From Cryomorphaceae bacterium (lineage in GTDB: Bacteria > Bacteroidota > Bacteroidia > Flavobacteriales > Schleiferiaceae): a stretch of 6,068 nucleotides of DNA. The stretch lies in the NCBI GenBank assembly GCA_003444795.1, contig DLWR01000218.1, forward strand, positions 1-6,068, read 5' to 3'. The notes below the pieces were generated by a model, which saw only the letters and a program-made list of their open reading frames with translations, ran no database searches and was not told where the DNA came from. Of the stretch, positions 1 through 6,068 are shown one piece after another. Position 1 is the stretch's first letter. The number at the start of each line of letters is the position of its first letter. Made by a program: the position numbers and the translations under genes.

Positions 1-43
1 CAGCTATCCCAGGTACGACTACATTGCCCCAAAGGGGATGTAA
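1..43 (+). CDS. 3' end of an upstream gene, possibly lolA (partial)
   Basis: Reading from base 2, an open frame gives SYPRYDYIAPKGM and stops at TAA 41-43, nine bases before the permease start. Same strand and close spacing suggest it belongs to the same operon. Thirteen residues are too few to identify a family. The weak case for LolA, the periplasmic lipoprotein carrier, rests on two points. From memory, flavobacterial genomes often have ftsK, lolA, an LptF/LptG permease and ribB in that order. Bacteroidota LolA proteins also tend to end in a similar stretch with a Tyr-Pro or His-Pro step a few residues before the C-terminus. That a gene ends here is fairly likely; the lolA name is an inference. 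Confidence 0.5.
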   Translation, partial: SYPRYDYIAPKGM

Positions 44-52
44 ACCCTGCGC

Positions 53-1495
53 ATGAAACGCATCGATTGGTATGTCCTCCGGTCCTTTGTCGGGATCTTC
101 CTGAAAACGATAGGCATCTCCGTCTTCTTTCTGCTCATGCAGATGGTATGGAAGTACGTGGACGACCTTGCCGGGCGTGGCGTAGATTGGTGGATTATCC
201 TAGAACTCCTGTTTTACTGGTCCGCATCGGTGCTTCCGATGGCCGCGCCCGTAGCCGTTCTTTTTGCGGGCATCATGGTGTACGGCGACCTGGCCGAATC
301 TAGGGAACTCGCAGCAGCTAAATCTTCTGGAGCGTCCTTTTACCGATTGATTCGGCCCGTATTACTAGGTTTGGCCCTCATTGCAGTGGGCATGTTCTTT
401 GTGGCCAACAACCTCATTCCAGTCGCCAACTTTAAAGGCGAGAACTTGCTCATCAACATCGCCAAGCAGCGGCCAACCTTCAACCTCCAACCTGGAATTT
501 TCTACGGGGGAATTGACGGTTACAGTATCAAAGTCGGCGCCAAATCGGACAATGAAGTCCAGGACATCCTGATATACGACCATAGGGAGCGCGGTCAAGG
601 GAACCATACCGTCATCATGGCGCCTCAGGCCGTTTTGCATTACTCTGAGGGAAGCCGTTGGATGGAGATGGAGCTATTTAACGGAACCACCTACCAGGAG
701 TACAAGGCGGAAAAGCGCGAGGAACGGGAACGCAAGCCCTTTCTGGAAAGTTCCTTTGAACGGATGATCATACGGGTGAACATGGGCTCTTTTCAGATGG
801 GCGACCTCTATTCGGTCAACCGGAGCGATGAATACAACATGCTAAGCGTCACACAGCTGGACCATGCCATTTCTGAACTATATGGTCAATACAGCCTGCG
901 GCAGTCTGAGGTTGGACAGATCATGCGCAATAAATATTACGGCTGGGCGACCGCGGATACCCAAGGCTTGGCTTCCTTTCCGGCAGATGGCATTCAGCAG
1001 GCACAGCCCGGAAAATCGTACTACATGAAGAACCGACTCAAAGGACACTATCTCTTCCGTGCGGTCAACAATGCCATTCACGCCGCGCAAGCTAACCGGG
1101 AATACATGGAGCAGATTCAATCCGAGTATGTCTGGAGAAATCAGATTATTGCACGCCATTACCTAGAGTTTCACAAGAAGTTCAGCGTAGCTATTGCATG
1201 CATCCTCCTTTTCTTTATTGGCGCGCCTTTAGGGGCCATCATTCAAAAAGGTGGGTTCGGGCTGCCCTTTGTCATCTCCGTCTTGCTCTTCCTGTTCCAT
1301 TATGTCCTGACCATCATCTTTGAAAAAATGGGGCGCGAGTGGTTGATCTCTCCTTTTTGGGCTATTTGGTTGCCAAACGCCATTTTGCTCCCGATTGCGG
1401 TGTGGATGACCGTTTGGGCGGCTAATGATGCCACCATGAACAGTTTTGCGCGCTTGCGGAAGCGTCTATTTGGATGGATACCCCAGCGCGCATGA
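53..1495 (+). CDS. lptF/lptG: LptF/LptG (YjgP/YjgQ) family permease, lipopolysaccharide export
   Basis: The product is a 480-residue inner-membrane protein. In the known Lpt system, LptF and LptG pair with the ATPase LptB to pull lipopolysaccharide from the inner membrane and pass it to the periplasmic bridge. The topology fits. Hydrophobic segments lie near residues 14-33, 58-76 and 101-121. A long soluble periplasmic region runs from about 122 to 375, and three more segments lie near 377-395, 402-422 and 433-455. Family-like features include the N-terminal IDWYVLRSF, the DLAESRELAAAKSSGAS loop at 79-95 and FFIGAPLGAIIQKGGFG near 387-403. It is longer than the proteobacterial proteins (about 360 residues). 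The extra length is in the periplasmic part, which has a charged KREERERKPF stretch at 221-230; this is usual for Bacteroidota. ATG 53 is the first start after the upstream stop and gives the expected N-terminus. Which of LptF or LptG it matches cannot be decided here. Its stop overlaps the next gene. Confidence 0.93.
   Translation: MKRIDWYVLRSFVGIFLKTIGISVFFLLMQMVWKYVDDLAGRGVDWWIILELLFYWSASVLPMAAPVAVLFAGIMVYGDLAESRELAAAKSSGASFYRLIRPVLLGLALIAVGMFFVANNLIPVANFKGENLLINIAKQRPTFNLQPGIFYGGIDGYSIKVGAKSDNEVQDILIYDHRERGQGNHTVIMAPQAVLHYSEGSRWMEMELFNGTTYQEYKAEKREERERKPFLESSFERMIIRVNMGSFQMGDLYSVNRSDEYNMLSVTQLDHAISELYGQYSLRQSEVGQIMRNKYYGWATADTQGLASFPADGIQQAQPGKSYYMKNRLKGHYLFRAVNNAIHAAQANREYMEQIQSEYVWRNQIIARHYLEFHKKFSVAIACILLFFIGAPLGAIIQKGGFGLPFVISVLLFLFHYVLTIIFEKMGREWLISPFWAIWLPNAILLPIAVWMTVWAANDATMNSFARLRKRLFGWIPQRA
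1492..1495 (+). promoter_or_regulatory. ATGA stop/start overlap, permease to GT4
   Basis: The bases ATGA hold the start of the glycosyltransferase (1492-1494) and the permease stop TGA (1493-1495). No Shine-Dalgarno-like purine run lies just upstream (the leader reads taccccagcgcgc). Translation of the second gene is therefore probably coupled to termination of the first by re-initiation. The overlap is seen directly; the coupling is inferred. Confidence 0.75.
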
Positions 1496-2607
1496 AGATT
1501 CTGCATTTGTGCAACAAAGTCCCCTACCCTGGTCGGGACGGCAGTAGTTTGGCCATGGAGGCGCTCATTCGTCTCGAAAAGATGGCCGGCCATGAAGTGC
1601 ATGTCTTGGCGCTCAACACGGATAAACACTTTGTGGAGCGGCCTGAGCCGATCGATGGTATTGAATTCGAGGCGATTCCCGTCCGTGTTTCTCCAAGCCT
1701 GAAGGGGCTCTGGAAGCACTTGAGCCATCCAGCCTCCTATTTTGCGGCTAGGTTTGACCACGTATCGGTCCAAAAAAGGATTCGCGTCCTTTCCTCCAAA
1801 GTCGATGTAATTGTCGTCGACTCCATTTTCATGGCGGTCTATCTGGATGCTTTTGGAGCCACTCCCTGGATCCTACGGGCACACAATGTGGAACATCAAA
1901 TCTGGGAAAGAACGCTTCGTTCCATGCCCTTTGGTGTCAAAAAGCTCTTCACCGCATGGCAAACGTCCCGATTGAAGCACTGGGAAATTCAAACATTGCA
2001 AGGAGGCAATGTATGGGCGATTTCAGAGGAAGATGGGGCGAATATTCGCCAACTGGGCGCAAGCCGCGTGCTCGCACTGCCCTGCACGTATGACCCTCAA
2101 GGTCCATGGGCCTCAAGTGGCGCGGCAGGTCAAGGCGTGTACCACTTGGGGGCGCTGGATTGGTTGCCCAATATTCAGGGATTGCGATGGTACCTAGATA
2201 GGGTGCATCCCATGGTTAACGTACCGGTGACCGTCATTTCTAAAACATGGCCCAACTCCTTGGTTCAACCTCCCGGTATCACGCATTTACCGCGCTTGGC
2301 AGATGGATTTGACTTTGATCAGCATGGTATTTTTATCGCACCCATCCTCTCCGGAAGTGGCATGCGCATCAAACTTTTGGAAGCCATGGTACGCGGAAAG
2401 GCAATTGTCACCACCTCCATTGGGGCGGAAGGTTTGAAAAATGCCCCGGGAATTGCCGTGGAAGATGATCCTAGCACCTTTGCGGCAGCCATTCAACGAC
2501 TCGTGCAGGATCCGGAATTCCGGATTCAACAAGGGAAGGCAGCGCAAGAACATGCAACTGCTACCTTTGCGGACGACGTCTTTGTCGAAACGCTTAAGAC
2601 CCTTTAG
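1492..2607 (+). CDS. GT-B fold glycosyltransferase (GT4-like, group 1)
   Basis: This 371-residue protein is probably a cytoplasmic or membrane-associated enzyme that moves a sugar from an activated nucleotide donor. The N-terminal Rossmann half starts MKILHLCNKVPYPGRDGSS, with the glycine-rich acceptor-side loop. It continues with IVVDS (107-111) and RAHNVEHQIWER (129-140), a hallmark of one Bacteroidota-rich group of these enzymes. The donor-binding half carries VYHLGALDWLPNIQG (216-230), APILSGSGMRIKLLEAM (283-299) and the GAEGL segment (311-315). The E297 position matches the second glutamate of the usual EX7E motif, but the residue eight before it is a serine (S289), as seems normal for GSGMRIK-type members. 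Start 1492 was chosen over the in-frame ATG at 1474 because it gives the canonical MKILHL N-terminus and an ATGA overlap with the permease stop. Donor, acceptor and product are not predictable. Context suggests lipopolysaccharide or another surface glycan. Confidence 0.9.
   Translation: MKILHLCNKVPYPGRDGSSLAMEALIRLEKMAGHEVHVLALNTDKHFVERPEPIDGIEFEAIPVRVSPSLKGLWKHLSHPASYFAARFDHVSVQKRIRVLSSKVDVIVVDSIFMAVYLDAFGATPWILRAHNVEHQIWERTLRSMPFGVKKLFTAWQTSRLKHWEIQTLQGGNVWAISEEDGANIRQLGASRVLALPCTYDPQGPWASSGAAGQGVYHLGALDWLPNIQGLRWYLDRVHPMVNVPVTVISKTWPNSLVQPPGITHLPRLADGFDFDQHGIFIAPILSGSGMRIKLLEAMVRGKAIVTTSIGAEGLKNAPGIAVEDDPSTFAAAIQRLVQDPEFRIQQGKAAQEHATATFADDVFVETLKTL
2510..2525. repeat. Perfect 16-bp palindrome inside the GT4 gene
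   Basis: ATCCGGAATTCCGGAT equals its own reverse complement. It lies in frame within the glycosyltransferase and encodes Asp-Pro-Glu-Phe-Arg-Ile, a common kind of sequence in the C-terminal helices of this family (the D-P-E-x-R pattern). Coding constraint is therefore an adequate explanation, and no function is claimed. Confidence 0.8.
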
Positions 2608-2626
2608 TCTCTGCCATTTCACCCCC
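2608..2626 (+). other. Longest intergenic gap in the window (19 bases)
   Basis: This spacer between the two glycosyltransferase genes reads tctctgccatttcaccccc. It is pyrimidine-rich, has no Shine-Dalgarno sequence and is too short for a promoter or terminator of its own. It supports one transcript across the cluster and fixes 2627 as the likely start of the second glycosyltransferase. Confidence 0.7.
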
Positions 2627-3913
2627 ATGGATCTGCTCAACACCCTTTTGGTTTGGAATTTTCTGCTTGTCATGGTGGCGATTTCCTCCATTCCGTGGGC
2701 TATTTGGCCCTATTTGATCTATCCCGGCTTGATTCGCCTAGCCCATCGCTTGAAAGCCCCCCGCGCCACACCCACGGCTTTTGATGTTCCCGAATCCGCG
2801 ACTTGGCCCACGGTCGATTTGGTATTTGCGGCCTTCAATGAAGAGGCTGTCCTGGAGGAAAAATTGAAAAGCATTCAAAACCTGGCCTATCCCTTGGATA
2901 AACTCACGGTATGGATCGGTTCGGACTGCAGTACAGATGCCACGGAGGACATTTTGGCCCGAATGACGATCGATATGCCAAATCTTCGTTGGGAGCGCAT
3001 GCAACAACGTTCGGGCAAATCGCGCATCATCAATCACTTGGTGGCCAAGGGTTCAGGAGAGGTGATTGTCGGCACAGATGCTAATATTTTCTTCCATCCC
3101 ATGGCGTTGCAACATATGGTTGCCCCGCTCCTACTGCGGCAAGATGTGGCGCTCGTTGGTGGGGAATTGACCTACCGCGGTTTGAACGAAGGGGATACCT
3201 ACAAGAGCATAGCCCAAGAAGAAAAATCCTATATCGGCTGGGAAAACCGCACAAAAGTTTGTGAAGGTGAACTTTTAGGCATGACCATGGGGGTGGAAGG
3301 TGGCTGTTATGCCTTGCGACGAGCCTTTTTTACCCCAATTCCTCCGGGCACCTATATGGAAGACTTTTTCTTGACCATGCAGGTACTCCAACGTGGCTAC
3401 AAAGTGATGCATGCCGAATTGGCCACCTGCACGGAAGACGTGAGCAACGATGCTGGCATGGAATATCGCCGCAAGGTTCGCATCAGCCATGGCAATTGGC
3501 AGAACACGGTTCGTATCTTCAAACATCTGGCAACGCCCAAAGGTGTTGCTCCTTCTGGAAAAAGATTGGGCTGGGTTTCCTCCATGGGGCTTATTCTCGT
3601 TTTTGTGGGTCACAAGCTCATGCGATGGCTCTTACCCGTGGTGGCGGCAGCCGCGCTTATCCTTCATCTTGGAATAGGAATTTACTACCATGAATGGCGT
3701 TTGTTGGTCGTCAATTTGGCCACCTTCAGCGGACTAACGGTCCTGGTACTCTACCCTGCCAGGTTCTTTCCACGCGCTCTCGCCCGGAGCATTAAGCCTC
3801 TCTCCTATTTTATTTGGATGAACATTGCACTTTTGCAAGGGTTATGGCAATTCCTGCGAACACCAAGCCATGCAGCCGGTGTTTGGCAACCCACAAAGCG
3901 TAACAATCAATGA
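2627..3913 (+). CDS. Membrane-anchored family 2 glycosyltransferase
   Basis: This 428-residue GT-A fold enzyme has membrane helices on both sides of its catalytic domain. An N-terminal helix lies near residues 4-32. The catalytic domain follows from about 61 to 300, with VFAAFNEE (66-73), SDCSTDAT (99-106), the metal/nucleotide-binding TDAN (150-153), GGCYALRR (225-232) and MEDFFLTMQVLQRGY (244-258), where E245/D246 would contain the catalytic base. RRKVRISHGNWQ (281-292) sits where cellulose synthase-like enzymes carry QxxRW, but the tryptophan is absent. C-terminal hydrophobic segments lie near 317-350, 358-376 and 391-410. Such enzymes extend or transfer sugars at the cytoplasmic face of the inner membrane; polysaccharide synthesis or lipid glycosylation are both possible. 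The open frame reaches back to 2441, but ATG 2627 gives the anchor helix at once and leaves a 19-base gap after the previous gene. No Shine-Dalgarno sequence precedes it; the leader is pyrimidine-rich. The stop overlaps ribB. Confidence 0.9.
   Translation: MDLLNTLLVWNFLLVMVAISSIPWAIWPYLIYPGLIRLAHRLKAPRATPTAFDVPESATWPTVDLVFAAFNEEAVLEEKLKSIQNLAYPLDKLTVWIGSDCSTDATEDILARMTIDMPNLRWERMQQRSGKSRIINHLVAKGSGEVIVGTDANIFFHPMALQHMVAPLLLRQDVALVGGELTYRGLNEGDTYKSIAQEEKSYIGWENRTKVCEGELLGMTMGVEGGCYALRRAFFTPIPPGTYMEDFFLTMQVLQRGYKVMHAELATCTEDVSNDAGMEYRRKVRISHGNWQNTVRIFKHLATPKGVAPSGKRLGWVSSMGLILVFVGHKLMRWLLPVVAAAALILHLGIGIYYHEWRLLVVNLATFSGLTVLVLYPARFFPRALARSIKPLSYFIWMNIALLQGLWQFLRTPSHAAGVWQPTKRNNQ
3910..3913 (+). 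promoter_or_regulatory. ATGA stop/start overlap, GT2 to ribB
   Basis: ATG 3910-3912 of ribB overlaps the TGA stop (3911-3913) of the family 2 glycosyltransferase. The upstream leader is A-rich (aaagcgtaacaatca) without a Shine-Dalgarno core, a pattern common at Bacteroidota starts. It implies that ribB is translated from the same transcript as the glycosyltransferase and probably coupled to it. Confidence 0.75.
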
Positions 3914-5028
3914 GCCGCTCCCCATTTAGTTCCATTGAAGAAGCCCTTCAGGATTTAGCCCAAGGCAAAATGGTCATTGTCGTAGATGACGAGGACCGTG
4001 AAAACGAAGGGGATTTACTCGCAGTTGCCGAGGGAATTACCGCTGAAACCATCAACTTCATGGCGACCCATGGACGAGGGCTAATTTGTGCTCCCCTCCC
4101 CGATTCTCGCTGCGATGCATTGGGCTTGTTTCCTATGGTGCAGCACAATACAGACCCACATGAAACCGCTTTCACGGTGTCCGTAGACCTTCGTGGAAAT
4201 GGGGTGACTACAGGCATTTCGGCATTAGACCGCGCTAAAACCGTCCAAGCCCTAGTGGAGGAGACGAGTCGACCGGAGGATTTTCAACGTCCCGGCCACA
4301 TCTTCCCTCTGCGAGCACGCCCCGGAGGTGTATTGCGTAGAGCCGGACACACGGAAGCTGCCATTGATTTGGCACGTTTGGCCGGTAAGCAACCCGCGGG
4401 CGTCATTGTCGAAATCATGAATGAAGATGGCAGCATGGCGCGCCTGCCTGAGCTCATCGAAATGAGTATTAAATGGGGACTGAAACTCATCACCATTGAA
4501 CAACTCATTGCCTATCGAATTGAGCGAGAATCCCTGATAATCCTAAAAGATCATCGCCAGGTAGCCACTGAATTTGGTGCATTTAACCTGCATGTCTTTG
4601 AACAAACAACCACGCACCAAGTACATCTTGCTTTAAGCCTAGGAACCTGGAAAGCGGAGGATAGTGTTCTGGTGCGTATGCAATCTGGAGAACGTAGAGG
4701 TAGCATTCTGGACGATTTACAAGGCGAAAAGAGCCCCTTTCTGCACGTGCGTCATGCCTTGAAAAAAGTGGCCGAAAAAGGCCAGGGTGTGGTTGTCTGC
4801 ATGAATCAGCGCCCAAGCCAACCCAGTGTGGAGGAATTCGTTGAAAAGCTTCGCGTTAGCACTGATCTTCCCGTTTCCTTTGGCAAAGACCCGTTAGATT
4901 ACGGGGTGGGAGCTCAAATCTTACGCCATCTAGGGGTACACACCCTGACCCTCCTCACCAATCACCCTATGAAACGGGTGGGCATTGAAGGATATGGCCT
5001 TCATATTGAAGCGAACGAAACCCTTTAA
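3910..5028 (+). CDS. ribB: 3,4-dihydroxy-2-butanone 4-phosphate synthase with degenerate GTP cyclohydrolase II-like domain
   Basis: The 372-residue product is laid out like bifunctional RibBA. Residues 1-205 or so are a full RibB domain, which turns ribulose 5-phosphate into the four-carbon unit of riboflavin. It has [10 protein letters not shown] (26-35), [10 protein letters not shown] (51-60), [10 protein letters not shown] (127-136) and [17 protein letters not shown] (143-159), with all the expected acidic and histidine positions. Residues 210-370 align in outline with GTP cyclohydrolase II, ending in [15 protein letters not shown] and [15 protein letters not shown]. The catalytic parts are lost: the zinc-binding cysteine region near 255-275 has no cysteine, the only cysteine in the domain is C297, and the family's D-x-R-D nucleophile motif reads DPLD (327-330). 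Cyclohydrolase activity is therefore unlikely, and a separate ribA is expected elsewhere in the genome. Flavobacterial RibB proteins of this length often look like this. Start 3910 forms an ATGA overlap with the glycosyltransferase stop. Confidence 0.93.
   Translation: MSRSPFSSIEEALQDLAQGKMVIVVDDEDRENEGDLLAVAEGITAETINFMATHGRGLICAPLPDSRCDALGLFPMVQHNTDPHETAFTVSVDLRGNGVTTGISALDRAKTVQALVEETSRPEDFQRPGHIFPLRARPGGVLRRAGHTEAAIDLARLAGKQPAGVIVEIMNEDGSMARLPELIEMSIKWGLKLITIEQLIAYRIERESLIILKDHRQVATEFGAFNLHVFEQTTTHQVHLALSLGTWKAEDSVLVRMQSGERRGSILDDLQGEKSPFLHVRHALKKVAEKGQGVVVCMNQRPSQPSVEEFVEKLRVSTDLPVSFGKDPLDYGVGAQILRHLGVHTLTLLTNHPMKRVGIEGYGLHIEANETL
5025..5028. other. Shared TTAA stop site of convergent ribB and tamB
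   Basis: The palindrome TTAA supplies TAA on the plus strand (5026-5028, ribB) and TAA on the minus strand (5027-5025, tamB). The two genes therefore overlap by four bases tail to tail and have no intergenic space. Any terminator for either must lie inside the other's coding sequence. I see no strong GC-rich hairpin followed by a T run within about 60 bases on either side. Confidence 0.9.
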
Positions 5029-6068
5029 GGTTGACTCTTGGTACGCAATCGCTGCCAGAGCTGATTCCAATTTGATCCGCTCAGCTGGAGCTGGACCCCC
5101 AGGCCTTGCTTCTGTGCCACCGGCTGTCCGGTGAATGCCATGTCCGCATTGCGCACGGAATACGCCGTCGCCACCCAGCGTCCATCCTCGGATAAGCGAT
5201 ACGTCAACGTTACATCGCCTAATCCTAATGAGGTTTGCCGAACCCCAACAGGAATACCCACCTCCGTTTGAATCGTGAGTCTATCGTCTAAGAAACTTCG
5301 GCCAATACTCGCATCCATTTGGCGCTGAGTGGTCTGCGCATCATTGGAATAGGCCAATTGAACGTCCCAGTTGCTCCCCAAACCTTGCGACATAAAATTG
5401 GAAAACTGCTGGGCGAGCACTTGTGTGGTATTGGTTTCCACAGCGGAAACGCCCGTCGTAGACCACCCTTGTTGTTGGTCCCAAAAGCTGTGAAGGGTGA
5501 GCAAGCTGAGGACTTGGGTTGTCTTCTCATCCGCGGTGACCAAACGACTTTGCAGCGCGGCCTGGGTAGCGCTTCCTGCCGTGGGCAATGCAATGTCGAA
5601 TCCCAAGTTGGGTTGCATAAGGTCATCGGTCACGTGAAGCTTTACATCCACGGGTAGGCGTTCCTGGCTATTCAAGCCCAAATAAGGTCCTGGGTTTGTC
5701 CGAGTCTTGTATACCGCCGTCAGATCGACTTGCGCATGGTAGGGATCGCCGGACCACGTCAAACTGGCTCCGGGTTCTACCGAAAAGGGCTTATTGATCA
5801 AGTTTTCTAATGTGAACAAATAGGTACCCTTGTTCAACGTCAGCATACCATTCATCTGCAAGTCCCCACTGTTGAGGTAGTCAATGGACAGCTCGCCTTC
5901 ACCTTGGCCTTCCAGAATATCCCCAACTGTTTCATCTAGGATGATGCGTGCGGTTATTGTTGGTTTTACATGCATTTTTAACCCGAGATCAAATCTAAAA
6001 TCTGATTTCACCTCCGTGGTGGACAGGCCAAGAGCCGTGGCTTCACGTTTACGGAAGGACATAAAGCC
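5025..6068 (-). CDS. tamB: TamB-like translocation/assembly module protein, C-terminal part (5' end cut by window)
   Basis: The minus-strand frame stays open to the right edge, so these 347 residues are only the C-terminal part of a protein that usually exceeds 1,000 residues. The in-frame ATG at 6062 is internal: two more codons (Gly-Phe) precede it in the window. TamB spans the periplasm as a long beta-rich groove and works with an Omp85-type partner (TamA or BamA) in moving lipids or outer-membrane proteins. Numbering from that ATG, diagnostic segments are ILDETVGDILEGQGEGEL (41-58), GTYLFTLENLINKPFSVEPG (79-98) and LTWSGDPYHAQVDLTAVYKT (101-120), which match the conserved C-terminal (former DUF490) domain. 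Further on are LPVDVKLHVTDDLMQPNLGFDI (136-157, strand-rich), VLSLL near 184-188, and QFSNFMSQGLGSNWDVQL (219-236). The end is strand-rich and closes with RTKSQP. The stop is TAA at 5027-5025, shared in TTAA with ribB. Confidence 0.9.
   Translation of the reverse strand, partial: GFMSFRKREATALGLSTTEVKSDFRFDLGLKMHVKPTITARIILDETVGDILEGQGEGELSIDYLNSGDLQMNGMLTLNKGTYLFTLENLINKPFSVEPGASLTWSGDPYHAQVDLTAVYKTRTNPGPYLGLNSQERLPVDVKLHVTDDLMQPNLGFDIALPTAGSATQAALQSRLVTADEKTTQVLSLLTLHSFWDQQQGWSTTGVSAVETNTTQVLAQQFSNFMSQGLGSNWDVQLAYSNDAQTTQRQMDASIGRSFLDDRLTIQTEVGIPVGVRQTSLGLGDVTLTYRLSEDGRWVATAYSVRNADMAFTGQPVAQKQGLGVQLQLSGSNWNQLWQRLRTKSQP

Noticed and set aside
1474..1491. Start of the GT4-like enzyme at 1474 (adds MDTPAR)
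   Set aside because: The six extra residues precede a canonical MKILHL N-terminus, and 1492 gives a classic ATGA junction.
1300..1773. Minus-strand open frame of 157 codons across the permease/glycosyltransferase junction
   Set aside because: It lies opposite two well-supported genes, has no recognisable domain and has a composition typical of an antisense shadow.
2441..2626. Longer N-terminus for the family 2 glycosyltransferase (start at 2441, or at 2552)
   Set aside because: It would overlap the previous gene by 56-167 bases and add an arginine-rich stretch unlike the family. ATG 2627 begins directly with the anchor helix.
4769..4784. Hairpin TGGCC-gaaaaa-GGCCA inside ribB
   Set aside because: Five pairs within a coding region, no T run after it, and GGCC is common here; probably chance.
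5019..5032. Short inverted repeat AACC-ctttaa-GGTT at the convergent stops as a bidirectional terminator
   Set aside because: The stem is only four pairs, the extra pairs leave almost no loop, and no T run follows on either strand.
5319..5657. Plus-strand open frame of 112 codons opposite tamB
   Set aside because: The minus-strand frame here has clear TamB-family sequence. The plus-strand translation has no family resemblance.
6060..6062. ATG at 6062 as the true start of the tamB-like gene
   Set aside because: The frame is still open upstream to the window edge, and the sequence begins in the middle of the C-terminal TamB region, so the real start must lie outside.
1..6068. CRISPR array, tRNA or rRNA genes, insertion sequence or attachment sites
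   Set aside because: I found no regularly spaced repeats, cloverleaf-like segment, transposase-like frame or flanking inverted repeats, and almost every base is in one of the six coding regions.

Overview
The window is a compact stretch of bacterial chromosome, most likely from a member of the Bacteroidota and probably flavobacteria-like. Four things point there: the extended LptF/LptG-type permease, the RibB protein with a worn-out GTP cyclohydrolase II tail, the C-terminal sequence of the TamB homologue, and start codons that lack a clear Shine-Dalgarno sequence. The taxon is inferred from protein family character, not from a marker gene. Base composition looks close to half G+C by eye, which is high for many flavobacteria.

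Layout: positions 1-43 hold the last codons of an upstream plus-strand gene, possibly lolA. Four plus-strand genes follow, forming one apparent operon: an LptF/LptG family permease (53-1495), a GT-B fold glycosyltransferase (1492-2607), a membrane-anchored family 2 glycosyltransferase (2627-3913) and a RibB/RibBA-type riboflavin gene (3910-5028). Two of the three junctions are ATGA stop/start overlaps and the third gap is 19 bases. From 5025 to the right edge, the minus strand carries the 3' part of a tamB-like gene. It converges on ribB, and the two stop codons share one TTAA.

Function: most of the window concerns the envelope. The permease would belong to the lipopolysaccharide export machine. 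The two glycosyltransferases probably act on a cell-surface glycan, although their substrates cannot be read from the sequence. TamB serves outer-membrane biogenesis. The riboflavin gene is metabolically unrelated but is apparently co-transcribed.

The window is almost entirely coding: the largest gap between genes is 19 bases. I see no RNA gene, mobile element, CRISPR array, convincing promoter or rho-independent terminator. I found no previously undescribed system. The points most worth a second look are the degenerate second domain of RibB, the two glycosyltransferase genes between the permease and ribB, and the overlapping convergent stops.
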